NCBI GenBank assembly: GCA_024225445.1
Contig: JAAEMP010000176.1
Span: 1 to 38,216, forward strand
Direction: 5' to 3'
DNA from: Hyphomicrobiales bacterium
GTDB taxonomy: Bacteria > Pseudomonadota > Alphaproteobacteria > Rhizobiales > Rhizobiaceae
Length of the DNA stretch: 38,216 bases
A program made the translations under genes and the position numbers. The number at the start of each line of letters is the position of its first letter. Position 1 is the first letter of the stretch. Positions 1-9,921 of the stretch are shown piece by piece. Under the pieces are notes generated by a model. The model made no database searches. It saw only the letters and a list, made by a program, of their open reading frames with translations, and was not told the DNA's origin.

Positions 1-1
1 A

Positions 2-1096
2 AATGTAATTATCTATGCGAATTTGGCCTGCGAGGGATTTTTTCATTCTTCGATTTCGTATCTGTGTGGCCGCAATATTGAAAAATTTCTGCCTTTTTGC
101 AGTCCGGCATTGGATATGCTGGAACGTGTACGCCTTCGACTGGCAGCAATTCGCGAGTATAAAGTCGACTTGTCATCACCAAGAATAGGTCAGGAAGCCA
201 TCGTCGATATACTGGCGACGCCGATGCCGGAGGCGAACGGGCAAGTAATCGTTATCTTCCAAAAAAGGGCTATGGCAGACAAAATTGATCGTCAGCTTAC
301 CCATCGCGGCGCTGCCAGAACAGTCACGGGACTGGCTTCGATGCTGGCACATGAAATAAAGAACCCGTTGTCAGGAATTCGGGGAGCCGCTCAATTGTTG
401 GGGAAAAGCGTTGAACCTGATGATCGCAGCCTGACGCAGTTAATCACGGATGAAACTGACCGGATCGTTAATCTGGTTGATGAGATGGAAGTGTTTTCTG
501 ATGAACGTCCACCCGAACGTGTTCCGGTTAATATTCATTCGGTTCTGGACCATGTCAGAAATTTGGCTCTGAACGGTTTTGGCAATGGAATTGAATTTAT
601 TGAAAATTATGACCCTTCACTGCCTCCGGTCTTTGCCAATAGAGATCAACTGGTCCAGGTATTTGTCAATCTGGTCAAGAATGCGTGCGAAGCGCTGGAA
701 AATACTGACAATCCCCAAATAACAATGGCAACGGCATTTCGATCTGGCATCAAACTGTCGTCGCCTGGTAGTGATGAGCGGATATCTTTGCCTTTGGAAT
801 TTTCAATCGCTGATAATGGCTGTGGCATTTCTGACAGCATGATCGCCCATGTTTTTGATCCGTTTATCACAACGAAAATTAATGGTACCGGGCTTGGTCT
901 GGCGTTGGTTTCAAAAATTGTTGATGATCACGGAGGGGTTATTGAGATTGAAAAACACACACCCGGATTTTCCGGTTCACCAGGTACACTGGTAAGAATT
1001 TTGATGCCTGCCTGGCAGGGAAAAGGTAAATTGCAGGATACTTTGCATGGTATATTGCAGCGTGATCTGGGTAATGGAGAAATCTCTCATGGATAG
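2..1096 (+). CDS. ntrB: Nitrogen regulation sensor histidine kinase NtrB (5' partial)
   Basis: This is the sensor kinase of the NtrB/NtrC pair, which in this family phosphorylates or dephosphorylates NtrC according to PII/nitrogen status. The frame is open to the window edge, so the N-terminus is missing; the TTG at 23 is not a real start because in-frame PAS-like residues ([14 protein letters not shown]) continue upstream of it. Visible parts are the end of a PAS domain, the phosphoacceptor H-box ([15 protein letters not shown]), the N box ([10 protein letters not shown]), the G1 box (IADNGCGIS) and the G2 box ([18 protein letters not shown]). No membrane segment is seen, which fits a cytosolic kinase. 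It overlaps the ntrC start by 8 bases, so the two are translationally coupled. A dusB/nifR3 gene usually sits upstream but lies outside the window. Confidence 0.95.
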   Translation, partial: NVIIYANLACEGFFHSSISYLCGRNIEKFLPFCSPALDMLERVRLRLAAIREYKVDLSSPRIGQEAIVDILATPMPEANGQVIVIFQKRAMADKIDRQLTHRGAARTVTGLASMLAHEIKNPLSGIRGAAQLLGKSVEPDDRSLTQLITDETDRIVNLVDEMEVFSDERPPERVPVNIHSVLDHVRNLALNGFGNGIEFIENYDPSLPPVFANRDQLVQVFVNLVKNACEALENTDNPQITMATAFRSGIKLSSPGSDERISLPLEFSIADNGCGISDSMIAHVFDPFITTKINGTGLGLALVSKIVDDHGGVIEIEKHTPGFSGSPGTLVRILMPAWQGKGKLQDTLHGILQRDLGNGEISHG

Positions 1097-2564
1097 TGAT
1101 GACAACATCTCCAGGAAAATTCAGATTCTGGTTGCCGATGATGATTCTGCCATTCGCACGGTGCTAGGCAGGGCACTTGGCCAGGCCGGTTATGAAGTCC
1201 GTCTGGCTACAAACATCAAAACATTGTGGAACTGGATTAGCCAGGATCTTGGTGATGTGGTTATCAGCGATGTTGTCATGCCGGATGGTAATCTTTTTGA
1301 TTTCATGTCGAAATTCAAAAATTCCAGACCGAATCTTCCCATCATTATCATGAGCGCTCAAAATACCCTGATGACAGCAATCAAGGCGAATGAAGCAGGT
1401 GCTTATGAATATCTGCCAAAACCGTTTGACCTGACAAAACTGCAAAGTGTTGTTGAACGGGCGGTCAAGGAAACCAGCAGCAATGTATCAGCAATTTTGT
1501 CCAGTGATGAAAATCAGGATGGTATACCGCTTATCGGGCGTTCGCCGGCAATGCAGGATGTCTATCGCGTACTTGCCCGCATGATGCAGAATGATCTGAC
1601 TTTGATGATCAGTGGAGAATCCGGCACGGGCAAAGAACTGGTTGCAAGAGCTTTGCACGATTTCGGAAAACGCAAAAAAGGTCCTTTCGTGGCAATTAAC
1701 ATGGCTGCGATACCCAGGGATCTGATCGAATCAGAATTGTTCGGACATGAAAAAGGAGCATTTACGGGTGCTCAAAACCGTTCCATGGGACAATTTGAAC
1801 ATGCCCAGGGTGGGACTTTGTTTCTTGATGAAATTGGCGATATGCCTCTGGAAGCTCAAACACGATTATTGCGGGTTTTGCAACAAGGAGAATATACGAC
1901 CGTTGGAGGTCGCCTGCCGATCAAAACTGACGTTCGGATTATTGCTGCAACCAACAAGAACCTTCAATCTCTGATTTCTCAGGGATTGTTTCGCGAAGAT
2001 TTGTTTTATCGCCTTAACGTTGTGCCGATGCGGTTGCCTCCGTTGAGAGAACGGATTGAAGATATCGTTTCTCTGGTAGACCATTTTATGCAGCAATCGG
2101 TCGCTGATGGAAATAATGCCAAGATTTTTAGTGAAGACGCCTATGAAATTCTAAAGGAACACCAATGGCCTGGAAATGTTCGTGAACTTGAAAATCTGGT
2201 TCGAAGATTGTGTGTATTATATCAACAAGACATGATTAGCGCAGAGATCATTCGATCAGAGTTATCTACAGTATCGTTCGGCAATGTTTCCCAAAATGAG
2301 GAATTGAACCAAAACGTTACGAACCTGACGGAAGCCTGCGAGTCATATTTTGGAAAATTGTTTGATGAATCGGGAAATCAGTTACAACAAAAAGGCTTGT
2401 ATCATAAATACTTGCGAGAATTCGAACGCCCACTGATTGCCGCCACATTGATGGCAACCAATAGCAATCAAATAAAGGCGGCAGAAATTCTGGGGTTAAA
2501 TCGTAATACATTGCGCAAGAAAATTCGCGAATTGGGAATTTCAACAAAACGTACGATTGCTTGA
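1089..2564 (+). CDS. ntrC: Nitrogen regulation response regulator NtrC (sigma-54 activator)
   Basis: NtrC activates sigma-54 promoters for nitrogen assimilation when phosphorylated by NtrB. From the ATG at 1089 it has 491 residues, normal for the family. The receiver domain covers about 11-130, with phosphoacceptor Asp61 in ISDVVMPDG and the conserved KPFD. The AAA+ domain carries Walker A GESGTGKE, an intact GAFTGA sigma-54 contact loop ([10 protein letters not shown]) and Walker [11 protein letters not shown]. The C-terminal Fis-type helix-turn-helix is [20 protein letters not shown] chose the ATG at 1089 because GGAGA lies 8 bases upstream; in-frame ATGs at 1047 and 1074 lie deeper inside ntrB and have no comparable site. 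Confidence 0.97.
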   Translation: MDSDDNISRKIQILVADDDSAIRTVLGRALGQAGYEVRLATNIKTLWNWISQDLGDVVISDVVMPDGNLFDFMSKFKNSRPNLPIIIMSAQNTLMTAIKANEAGAYEYLPKPFDLTKLQSVVERAVKETSSNVSAILSSDENQDGIPLIGRSPAMQDVYRVLARMMQNDLTLMISGESGTGKELVARALHDFGKRKKGPFVAINMAAIPRDLIESELFGHEKGAFTGAQNRSMGQFEHAQGGTLFLDEIGDMPLEAQTRLLRVLQQGEYTTVGGRLPIKTDVRIIAATNKNLQSLISQGLFREDLFYRLNVVPMRLPPLRERIEDIVSLVDHFMQQSVADGNNAKIFSEDAYEILKEHQWPGNVRELENLVRRLCVLYQQDMISAEIIRSELSTVSFGNVSQNEELNQNVTNLTEACESYFGKLFDESGNQLQQKGLYHKYLREFERPLIAATLMATNSNQIKAAEILGLNRNTLRKKIRELGISTKRTIA

Positions 2565-2709
2565 ATATGGTTTTGTGGGGGCAATTGAACGGGTGTTTCA
2601 TTTTTGCCACATTAGCGTTGCAAGTTTGCAACAATTGTGAACCTAATCATTTCCGACCAAGACAAGTTATTATCTGCCTGGAATATTAAACTGCCTGCTG
2701 GAGAAATCG
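2565..2709. promoter_or_regulatory. ntrC-ntrY intergenic region with a TTGCAA palindrome
   Basis: This 145-base gap separates the ntrBC and ntrYX pairs. It contains a 16-base near-perfect palindrome at 2617-2632, GTTGCAA-gt-TTGCAAC, followed at once by CAATTG. The palindrome sits about 80 bases ahead of the ntrY start, a reasonable place for an operator. Its core reads CAA-N2-TTG. I recall CAA-Nx-TTG half-site patterns being described for NtrX in related bacteria, so autoregulation is possible, but this is inference. I do not see a convincing -24/-12 sigma-54 promoter here. Confidence 0.45.
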
Positions 2710-5058
2710 TTGGCTGTAATATCACATAACGTAAATGCGGATGTTCCAGAAAAGGTTGAAATCATCGCGCCGGTTGGAAAAAACAAGCAACTCGCAAGGA
2801 AAACTGACATTTTTCTTCCCTCAACGATAAGGGAAGAAAATGAAAGCGTCACCCGATTAGTCGGTTTTGCTTCTGTTATTGCGGTCCTGATAACCGGTGC
2901 AATCAGTTTTATGATTTTGATTGGCATGACCCCGATTAAGCCGACACGTGAAGTTGTAATAACTTCCGTTGTGATCAATGGGGCGATTGTCAGTCTACTT
3001 TTGTTCCTCATTTTGCGCGAGGCTTACAGGTTAATCCAGTCTCGGCGGCGTGGTCGAGCTGCTGCCCGGCTTCATATTCGTATTATTGGATTATTTGGTC
3101 TGGTGGCTGCAGTGCCAGCCATTCTTGTTGCCTTGCTGGCGGGAATTACGCTTGATGTGGGGCTCGACAGATGGTTTGAAATTCGAACAAAAACCATAGT
3201 GGAATCTTCTGTTGGCGTGGCCAGAGCTTATCTCAGCGAAAGTTACCGAGGCCTGCAGGGAGCCACAGTGTCCATGGCACGTGACCTGGATAAATCGCGA
3301 CAATTATATTTACTCGACCGATCAGGATTTCGCCAGCTGCTTACCATTCAAACCAGGGGCAGAGGAATGCTAGGAGCCTTCTTGCTTAGAGTTGAGGACG
3401 GTTCAATCATTATGGAGAGTGATATAGAGCAAAATCCTGTTTTGCCATCGCCGCCTAAAGAAGCCCTGAAAGCGGCTCTGGATGGTGATCCTGTGCTAAT
3501 TCCACCCGGCAGGAAGATCAGTCTTGTCGGGGCGGTGATGAAGTTGACTGAAATTCCGGGAGCATTTTTATATACGCTCCGGATAGTTAATCCAGAAGTG
3601 CTAAAGGCTTTGCAGCTGATGGAGGCTAACACAGCTGAATATCGTGGTATGGAAAGCAACCGGTTAACCAATCAGATTGCATTTGCAATATTATATACAG
3701 GTGTATGTCTGATTGTTCTTTTATCGGCAATTTGGATGGGAATCAGTGTTGCTGATCGTTTTGTATCTCCGATCAGAAGGCTGATTACTGCTGCGGATGA
3801 AGTGAGAGGCGGCAATTTTGATGTAGCCGTTAGTACGCATCATGCAGAAGGTGATCTTCGTAGTTTGAGCAGCACCTTCAATGTGATGGTTTCGGATCTA
3901 AAATCCCAGCGCGATGAAATACTTGAGGCCAAGGATGATATTGACCAAAGGGCCAGATTTATCGAGGCAGTGCTTTCAGGAGTAAGTGCAGCGGTTTTTG
4001 GCGTTAATCAGGATGGCGAAATATCAATTGCCAATCCTCCAGCATTCAGGTTGATGTCTAACTCCGCACCAGGACAGATTGCAGGGCATAGGCTGGATGA
4101 ATTGGCCCCTGAAATGGCGGTTGTATTGAATAACGCAATTTATTCAGAAAAGAAAATGCACCATGAGCAAATTGGTCTGGTGTTAAGTGGCGTGGAATGT
4201 ACACTGAACGTTCAGGTGACATCTGAGCAGGAAAGTGAACAAGATCATTCCTGGGTAATCACCGTCGATGATATTACTGATCTTGTGTCAGCCCAGCGCA
4301 ACAATGCCTGGGCAGATGTTGCGCGGCGCATTGCGCATGAAATTAAAAATCCTCTGACACCTATTCAGCTTTCTGCCGAGAGAATTCGCCGACGTTTTGG
4401 TAAGCAGATTGAATTTGACAAAGAGGTATTTGATCAATGCACCGACACGATTGTTCGTCAGGTGGGCGATATTGGAAGAATGGTAGATGAATTCTCATCG
4501 TTTGCCAGAATGCCGAAACCGCGAATGGAAACCCAGAATTTGATTGATTCCGTGCGGGAAGCAGTTTTCATGCAAAAAGTTGCTCATCCGGATATCAATT
4601 TTGCCACTGAACTGGATAGCGGGCCGTTAATTGGGCGTTTTGATTCAAGGTTGATTTCGCAAGCACTGACGAACGTTATCAAGAATGCTGCTGAAGCAAT
4701 TGAGGCTATTCAGGCTGATTTTCCTGAGATAGGCAGAATTAGGGTGCGCGCCTACAGCGAAGATGAATTCCTGATTGTCGATATCATCGACAATGGCAGG
4801 GGATTGCCAAAGGTGAATCGCCAACAATTGCTTGAACCCTATATGACAACGCGCAAAAAGGGGACCGGTTTGGGATTGGCCATTGTACGCAAAGTGATGG
4901 AAGATCATGGTGGCAGTATCCAGTTATTGGATTCCCCCCTGGAAACGGATAATGGCCGTGGAGCAATGATGCGCTTGAGAATTCCCGCTGCATTGCGCCA
5001 ATCAGAAGGCGCAGAAATCACTGAAACCGTGAATAGTAATGACGAAAAGGCCCAATAA
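2710..5058 (+). CDS. ntrY: Membrane sensor histidine kinase NtrY
   Basis: NtrY is the transmembrane sensor of the NtrY/NtrX pair, linked in alphaproteobacteria to nitrogen metabolism, redox control and envelope functions. It has 782 residues, as expected. Hydrophobic segments lie near 52-72, 84-103, 124-148 and 322-347; a large presumed periplasmic region (about 150-320) lies between the third and fourth. A HAMP domain (about 350-405), a PAS domain (about 412-530), the H-box with His543 ([18 protein letters not shown]), the N box NVIKNAAEAIE and the G boxes DNGRGLP and GTGLGLAIVRKVMEDHGG follow. The start is TTG with GGAG six bases upstream; the next ATGs fall inside the first membrane segment. 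It ends 5 bases before ntrX, so the two form one operon. Confidence 0.96.
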   Translation: MAVISHNVNADVPEKVEIIAPVGKNKQLARKTDIFLPSTIREENESVTRLVGFASVIAVLITGAISFMILIGMTPIKPTREVVITSVVINGAIVSLLLFLILREAYRLIQSRRRGRAAARLHIRIIGLFGLVAAVPAILVALLAGITLDVGLDRWFEIRTKTIVESSVGVARAYLSESYRGLQGATVSMARDLDKSRQLYLLDRSGFRQLLTIQTRGRGMLGAFLLRVEDGSIIMESDIEQNPVLPSPPKEALKAALDGDPVLIPPGRKISLVGAVMKLTEIPGAFLYTLRIVNPEVLKALQLMEANTAEYRGMESNRLTNQIAFAILYTGVCLIVLLSAIWMGISVADRFVSPIRRLITAADEVRGGNFDVAVSTHHAEGDLRSLSSTFNVMVSDLKSQRDEILEAKDDIDQRARFIEAVLSGVSAAVFGVNQDGEISIANPPAFRLMSNSAPGQIAGHRLDELAPEMAVVLNNAIYSEKKMHHEQIGLVLSGVECTLNVQVTSEQESEQDHSWVITVDDITDLVSAQRNNAWADVARRIAHEIKNPLTPIQLSAERIRRRFGKQIEFDKEVFDQCTDTIVRQVGDIGRMVDEFSSFARMPKPRMETQNLIDSVREAVFMQKVAHPDINFATELDSGPLIGRFDSRLISQALTNVIKNAAEAIEAIQADFPEIGRIRVRAYSEDEFLIVDIIDNGRGLPKVNRQQLLEPYMTTRKKGTGLGLAIVRKVMEDHGGSIQLLDSPLETDNGRGAMMRLRIPAALRQSEGAEITETVNSNDEKAQ

Positions 5059-5063
5059 CCCGA

Positions 5064-6452
5064 ATGGCTTCTGATATATTAATAGTTGATGATGAAGAGG
5101 ATATTCGCGAACTTATCGCGGGTATTCTTGAAGATGAGGGGCATCAGGCGAGAACTGCCGGAGACAGTGATACTGCTTTGGAGATTATCCGTGAACGAAG
5201 ACCCAATCTGATTTTTCTTGATATTTGGATACAAGGTTCCAAACTTGATGGGCTTGAGCTTTTGGATATTATCAAGAAAGATCACCCGGAATTGCCAATT
5301 GTGATGATATCAGGTCATGGCAACATAGAAACTGCAGTATCGGCAATTCAACGCGGAGCTTACGACTATATTGAAAAACCATTCAAGGTTGACCGCCTTG
5401 TTTTGGTGGCGGAACGGGCTCTCGAGACTTCAAACCTGAAAAAACAGGTGCGGGAGTTACAAAAACGCAGTACCGATATGCCGGAATTGTTAGGTGAATC
5501 TCTGGGAATGAGCAACTTGCGTTCCCTTATTGAATGCGTGTCGCCGACCAATTCGCGTATCATGATTACCGGAGCTTCAGGAAGCGGTAAAGAACATGTT
5601 GCCCGGACAATTCATGAGAATTCATTGAGAAAAACCGGGCCTTTCGTAATTCTCAACGCTGCTTCCATGACTGCGGACAAGATGGAAGTCGAATTATTTG
5701 GCACGGAAGGGGTCGCTGGTCAGCAGAAAATAGTTGGAGCGCTGGAAGAAGCTCACAATGGGACATTGTATATTGATGAAATTGCCGATATGCCGCGCGA
5801 AACGCAAAATAAAATATTGCGTGTACTGGTCCATCAACAATTTCAACGGGTGGGTGGCGCAACCAAAGTGAAAGTTGATGTGCGTGTATTCAGTTCAACA
5901 TCACAAGACCTTGCTCAGCTTATTGAAGATGGAGATTTTCATCAGGATCTGTTTCATCGTCTTGCTGTGGTCCCCATTGATGTTCCGCCTTTAAAGGAAC
6001 GTCGTGAAGACATTCCGCTCCTGGTAAATGCATTTATGAAGCAGATCATGCGCCAATCGAATATTGTCGATTGTCAGATTTCAGATGATGCGATGGCCGT
6101 GCTGCAAGCCCATGACTGGCCTGGTAATATTCGTCAGCTACGCAACAACATCGAGCGTCTTTTAATCCTGTCTCATGTGGAAGAGGGAACGGTGATCACG
6201 ACTGATATGTTGCCTGATGATGTAGGTGAAATGTTACCGCGTTCAGGCAGAGAAGGCGGTGGTCATATCATGTCGCTGCCCCTGAAAGAAGCAAGAGAAG
6301 TATTTGAGCGGGATTTCCTGATGGCTCAGGTTGAACGCTTTGGAGGAAATGTCTCGCGAACAGCCAATTTTGTTGGTATGGAAAGATCAGCACTGCATCG
6401 CAAATTGAAGCTGCTGGGTCTGGTGGAAAAAAAACAAGGCGATGACGAGTAA
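5064..6452 (+). CDS. ntrX: Response regulator NtrX
   Basis: NtrX is the cognate regulator of NtrY and has 462 residues. The receiver domain (about 1-120) has the acidic pocket DDEED and phosphoacceptor Asp in FLDIWIQG, with a KPFK lysine. The AAA+ domain keeps a Walker A-like GASGSGKEH and Walker B LYIDEIADMP. The position where NtrC has GAFTGA reads GTEGVAGQQKIVGALEEA, so the sigma-54 contact loop is absent. This is characteristic of alphaproteobacterial NtrX and implies that it does not act as a classical sigma-54 activator. A Fis-type helix-turn-helix ends the protein (ANFVGMERSALHRKLKLLGL). ATG start, 5 bases after ntrY. Confidence 0.96.
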   Translation: MASDILIVDDEEDIRELIAGILEDEGHQARTAGDSDTALEIIRERRPNLIFLDIWIQGSKLDGLELLDIIKKDHPELPIVMISGHGNIETAVSAIQRGAYDYIEKPFKVDRLVLVAERALETSNLKKQVRELQKRSTDMPELLGESLGMSNLRSLIECVSPTNSRIMITGASGSGKEHVARTIHENSLRKTGPFVILNAASMTADKMEVELFGTEGVAGQQKIVGALEEAHNGTLYIDEIADMPRETQNKILRVLVHQQFQRVGGATKVKVDVRVFSSTSQDLAQLIEDGDFHQDLFHRLAVVPIDVPPLKERREDIPLLVNAFMKQIMRQSNIVDCQISDDAMAVLQAHDWPGNIRQLRNNIERLLILSHVEEGTVITTDMLPDDVGEMLPRSGREGGGHIMSLPLKEAREVFERDFLMAQVERFGGNVSRTANFVGMERSALHRKLKLLGLVEKKQGDDE

Positions 6453-6454
6453 AA

Positions 6455-6469
6455 TACCCTATAAGGGTA
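6455..6469 (+). other. Short hairpin between ntrX and trkA
   Basis: TACCCT-ATA-AGGGTA forms a six-pair stem with a three-base loop two bases after the ntrX stop. No T-tract follows, so it may be a weak attenuator or an RNA-stabilising hairpin rather than a full terminator. trkA starts 38 bases later. Confidence 0.35.
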
Positions 6470-6506
6470 CGTTGATGTTTATTGGCAATGATTTTGCGGA
6501 GAAGAC

Positions 6507-7886
6507 ATGAGGATATTGATCTGCGGCGCCGGACAGGTGGGCTACGGTATTGCTGAGCGACTGGCGGCAGAACAAAATGATGTGTCGGTAATCGATTCAT
6601 CTCCTGGCTTGGTCAGTAACATCCAGGACCGGCTTGATGTGCGCGGATATGTCGGACATGGTGCACATCCGGATGTTTTGGCCCGTGCGGGAGCAGCGCA
6701 GGCCGACATGATTATTGGCGTGACGCTATATGATGAAGTCAATATGGTGGCCTGCCAGGTTGCCCATTCATTGTTTAATGTCCCAACAAAAATTGCCCGT
6801 ATTCGCGCGCAGAATTATCGTCGGCCCCATTGGCAGGATTTGTTCTCGAGCGAAAATATGCCAATCGATGTCATTATCTCTCCTGAGACAGAGGTGGGAG
6901 ATGTGATTCTCAGGCGCATTTCTTTGCCCGGTGCCAAAGACGTTGTGACCTTTCTGGGCGACAAGGCGGCAATGGTAGCGATTGAATGTGATGAAAATTG
7001 CCCGGTCATTGATACTCCATTGTCCCAATTGACCGAACTGTTTCCTGATCTTAATGCGGTGGTTTGCGGAATCTATCGCGATAGCAAAATGATTGCTCCC
7101 AAATCTATGGATCAGATAGCGTTGGGTGATATTGCCTATGTGATTGCCGGGCGCAGTCAAATTCGCCGTACGCTATCAATTTTTGGCAAGGACCAATCTG
7201 AAGCAGGACGGATTCTTATTGCCGGGGGAGGGAATATCGGTCTTTATCTGGCTCAGCAGATTGAGGAACGATTACCATCGGCCCGGGTGAGGGTAATTGA
7301 ATCCAAACGCGAAACGGCGATGCGGATGGCAGACAGCCTGTCCAGAACCGTAGTATTGCACGGTAATGCGCTTGATGAGCAATTGTTGGCTGAAGCCGGC
7401 GCTAGCAGTTCGGATTTAATGGTTGCCATTACAAATGACGACCAGGTTAATATCCTCTCAAGTGTGTTGGCGAAAAAACTTGGCTGTCGCTCGAATCTGG
7501 TTTTGTTGAATAATCCCGGATATCATGGTTTCACCAAATCTTTGGGCATAGATGATTATATTAATCCGCGCTCAGTGACAATTTCCAGGGTTTTGCAGCA
7601 TGTAAGGCGAGGTCGTATTCTCGGGGTTTATTCACTGCAAAGTGGTGCAGCGGAAATGATTGAGGCTGAGGCCATGGATGCCTCTACATTGGTTGGCAGA
7701 CCTATACGCGAACTCGACCTGCCCGATGGAATACGCATCGGCGCGATATTGCATGATGGAAATGTAATTATGCCTTCCGGTGACAGCATCATCAAATCAG
7801 GTGACAAAGCTGTAATTTTTGCAATAAATGACCTGGTGCATGAAGTTGAACAAATGTTTCGCGCAAGCGAAGAGTTTTTTGGATAG
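6507..7886 (+). CDS. trkA: Trk potassium uptake regulatory subunit TrkA
   Basis: TrkA is the peripheral NAD(H)-binding subunit that gates the TrkH potassium channel at the inner face of the membrane. It has 459 residues, almost the same length as the enterobacterial protein. It shows the duplicated RCK arrangement: a first Rossmann fold with GAGQVGYGIAERLA near the N-terminus, a TrkA-C region around 145-225, a second Rossmann fold with AGGGNIGLYLAQQI around 240, and a final TrkA-C domain. The ATG is preceded by a GGAGAAG ribosome-binding site. Placement after ntrYX and before trkH is the standard alphaproteobacterial order. Confidence 0.96.
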   Translation: MRILICGAGQVGYGIAERLAAEQNDVSVIDSSPGLVSNIQDRLDVRGYVGHGAHPDVLARAGAAQADMIIGVTLYDEVNMVACQVAHSLFNVPTKIARIRAQNYRRPHWQDLFSSENMPIDVIISPETEVGDVILRRISLPGAKDVVTFLGDKAAMVAIECDENCPVIDTPLSQLTELFPDLNAVVCGIYRDSKMIAPKSMDQIALGDIAYVIAGRSQIRRTLSIFGKDQSEAGRILIAGGGNIGLYLAQQIEERLPSARVRVIESKRETAMRMADSLSRTVVLHGNALDEQLLAEAGASSSDLMVAITNDDQVNILSSVLAKKLGCRSNLVLLNNPGYHGFTKSLGIDDYINPRSVTISRVLQHVRRGRILGVYSLQSGAAEMIEAEAMDASTLVGRPIRELDLPDGIRIGAILHDGNVIMPSGDSIIKSGDKAVIFAINDLVHEVEQMFRASEEFFG

Positions 7887-7964
7887 GCAAATGTTTTATC
7901 CATTCTGTATAGATAGATTACCCTTGAGGTATTGTGTCAATTTTGATTTTGTATCGTTGATCAG

Positions 7965-7982
7965 GGCTAAAAAGCCGGTTTT
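7965..7982 (+). other. Small hairpin in the trkA-trkH gap
   Basis: GGCT-AAAA-AGCC followed by GGTTTT lies about 35 bases before trkH. The stem is only four pairs, so it could be a weak attenuator or fortuitous. Nothing else stands out in the 126-base gap, and no promoter is clear. Confidence 0.25.
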
Positions 7983-8012
7983 CAGTGATATGTTTACCTG
8001 GCAAAAACAATC

Positions 8013-9482
8013 ATGACTGCAATAATATTCTATCTCGCTTCGATGGGGGCAATTCTTTCTGTGGCCATGGCAATACCGGTTTTGATTGCATTTGGATTGC
8101 AGGAATTTGATACCGGAATTAAAATGTTCATCCATGTGGCTGCCTGGGGTTTTTTGTCGATTGGAGTATTACTTTCGATCATCGGGCGAAACCGGGCGCT
8201 GAGTCGTCTTGGTGCGTTCTATCTCTGCCTTGTCACCTGGACATTATTTCCGGCAATAATAGCTATTGCAATTATGGATTTGCTGAGCGTCAGTTACATT
8301 GAGGCACTGTTTGAAGTTTTATCCGCTTTCACAACTAACGGTGCCAGCATTATCGGTAATCCTGATGTGGTTCCAAAATCTGTTATTTCGTTTTTGGCGG
8401 TACTGCAGTGGCTTGGCGGTCTGGCAACATTAATTACCGTCAGTATTGTTTTGGCCCCGTCTGGAATAGGTGGGCTGCGTGAAGAATTGCACAACACATT
8501 TGGTAAATCACTGGTTGCTTCACCGGCCCGGCTACACGAGTTTTGCTTGAAGCTGTTGCAAATTTTTACAACTTTGACGGCATTTTGTTTTTCAGCATTG
8601 TTGCTTGCCGGCGTAGCGCCATTTGACGGTTTCATACTATCGATGACAGCTTTGTCTTCGGGAGGAATACTTCCTGGCAAAGATAGTATCGAGAGCACAC
8701 TTGGCCTGACTGGAATGGTAATAATTGCAATTTTTCTGTTGATAGGAGCCACCAGCATATATTGGCATAAAATGGTGGTTCTCTGGCGAAAGGAATATCT
8801 TGTCCGGCATCGGGAAAGTTATTATTTCATTGTTCTGTGGATAATATTGGCGATGACTTTCTCGTCTGTCATCTATTCCGCATCGGGTTCGTCTTCGAAT
8901 TCCACTCATATTGATGCCCTTTCTGAAGGGTTGTTCAATTCAGCCTCCCTGATATCAACCAGCGGATTGCAGTCGCGTCAGGGTGTTTTCCCGTTGTTGC
9001 CACCGATTCTGGTATTGGCACTGTTGTTTTTTGGCGGTTGTGGTTTTTCCACCAGTGGGGGACTGAAATTGTACAGGATTGGTGGAATGTTATCCCAGTC
9101 GCTTTATGAACTGAATCGCTTGATTTTCCCCAATATTATTCGTCCTACTCATTTTGGCAGTCATATTTATGATTTGAAATTGATGAAAGCCATGTGGAGT
9201 TTTTTCGCCAGTGCGGTTGTGGTTATTTTTCTTGGTGCTGTTCTATTAGCGGCGTGTGATCTGAATTTTCAGGCGGCATTTACCGCCTCCATAGCCAATT
9301 TCACCACTGCTGGGCCAGCATACGGACCGGAATGGAGTATTGGCAGCACTCAGGGATGGCCGGAATATTTTGAAATGTCGATAGCTGCCCAACTGGTTCT
9401 CATTTTTCTGATGTTGGCAGGACGTCTTGAGCTGATAGCACTTTTGGCTTTGCTTAATTTTTCCTATTGGAACAGGCGCTGA
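8013..9482 (+). CDS. trkH: Trk potassium uptake channel TrkH
   Basis: TrkH is the ion-conducting membrane subunit of the Trk system. It has 489 residues and is hydrophobic throughout. The four pseudo-repeats can be followed by their selectivity-loop sequences: FTTNGASI, ALSSGGILP, ISTSGLQS and FTTAGPAYGPEW, each with a filter glycine. These four loops place it in the TrkH/KtrB superfamily rather than a generic transporter. The ATG at 8013 has only a weak ribosome-binding site. A start further in would cut the first helix, so I keep it. It should work with the TrkA encoded just upstream. Confidence 0.95.
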   Translation: MTAIIFYLASMGAILSVAMAIPVLIAFGLQEFDTGIKMFIHVAAWGFLSIGVLLSIIGRNRALSRLGAFYLCLVTWTLFPAIIAIAIMDLLSVSYIEALFEVLSAFTTNGASIIGNPDVVPKSVISFLAVLQWLGGLATLITVSIVLAPSGIGGLREELHNTFGKSLVASPARLHEFCLKLLQIFTTLTAFCFSALLLAGVAPFDGFILSMTALSSGGILPGKDSIESTLGLTGMVIIAIFLLIGATSIYWHKMVVLWRKEYLVRHRESYYFIVLWIILAMTFSSVIYSASGSSSNSTHIDALSEGLFNSASLISTSGLQSRQGVFPLLPPILVLALLFFGGCGFSTSGGLKLYRIGGMLSQSLYELNRLIFPNIIRPTHFGSHIYDLKLMKAMWSFFASAVVVIFLGAVLLAACDLNFQAAFTASIANFTTAGPAYGPEWSIGSTQGWPEYFEMSIAAQLVLIFLMLAGRLELIALLALLNFSYWNRR

Positions 9483-9657
9483 TATAAAAATCTGCCAGAC
9501 AGGAAAATGATAGCAATTCAAATTCTTGATAATATTGCTTTTGGTATTAGTCACTTCTATAACAAGGCGTGGCACTAATGGTTGCATTTTGTTTCTTTGG
9601 TTGGTGTCGAAACGGCAACGGATTTGTTGCCCAATAAAAACAAGGGGTTAAGGTGGC

Positions 9658-9921
9658 ATGGCCGAACGGACTCAAAATCTCCAGGATGCATTTCTGAATC
9701 AGGTACGAAAACAAAAAATTCCATTGACGATATTTCTTGTCAATGGCGTGAAGTTAAACGGCGTAGTTACGTGGTTTGACAATTTTTGTGTTTTATTGAA
9801 GCGAGATGGAATTGCTCAACTGGTATACAAGCATGCGATATCAACCATCATGCCCTCGCAAATGGTGCATTTTGGTGGTGAGGAGTCCAACGATTCAACG
9901 GCTACAGAGGGCGATAGTTGA
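9658..9921 (+). CDS. hfq: RNA chaperone Hfq
   Basis: Hfq is the hexameric Sm-like protein that pairs small RNAs with mRNAs. It has 87 residues, typical of alphaproteobacteria, where the C-terminal tail is short. The Sm1 motif is seen in [20 protein letters not shown] and the Sm2 motif in the classic YKHAIST. The N-terminal [14 protein letters not shown] matches the proximal RNA-binding face. The ATG follows AAGG at a workable distance. The stop overlaps the hflX start by four bases. In some alphaproteobacteria Hfq (NrfA) is needed for nifA expression, which fits its place beside the ntr genes. Confidence 0.98.
   Translation: MAERTQNLQDAFLNQVRKQKIPLTIFLVNGVKLNGVVTWFDNFCVLLKRDGIAQLVYKHAISTIMPSQMVHFGGEESNDSTATEGDS

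Noticed and set aside
23-25. TTG as the ntrB start
   Set aside because: In-frame PAS-like coding continues to the window edge, so the gene is simply truncated.
9570-9585. Sigma-54-like promoter ahead of hfq (TGGCAC...TTGC)
   Set aside because: GG and GC elements are 11 bases apart instead of the strict 10, a spacing that normally abolishes activity. It would be attractive next to the ntr genes, so it is worth a glance, but I do not annotate it.
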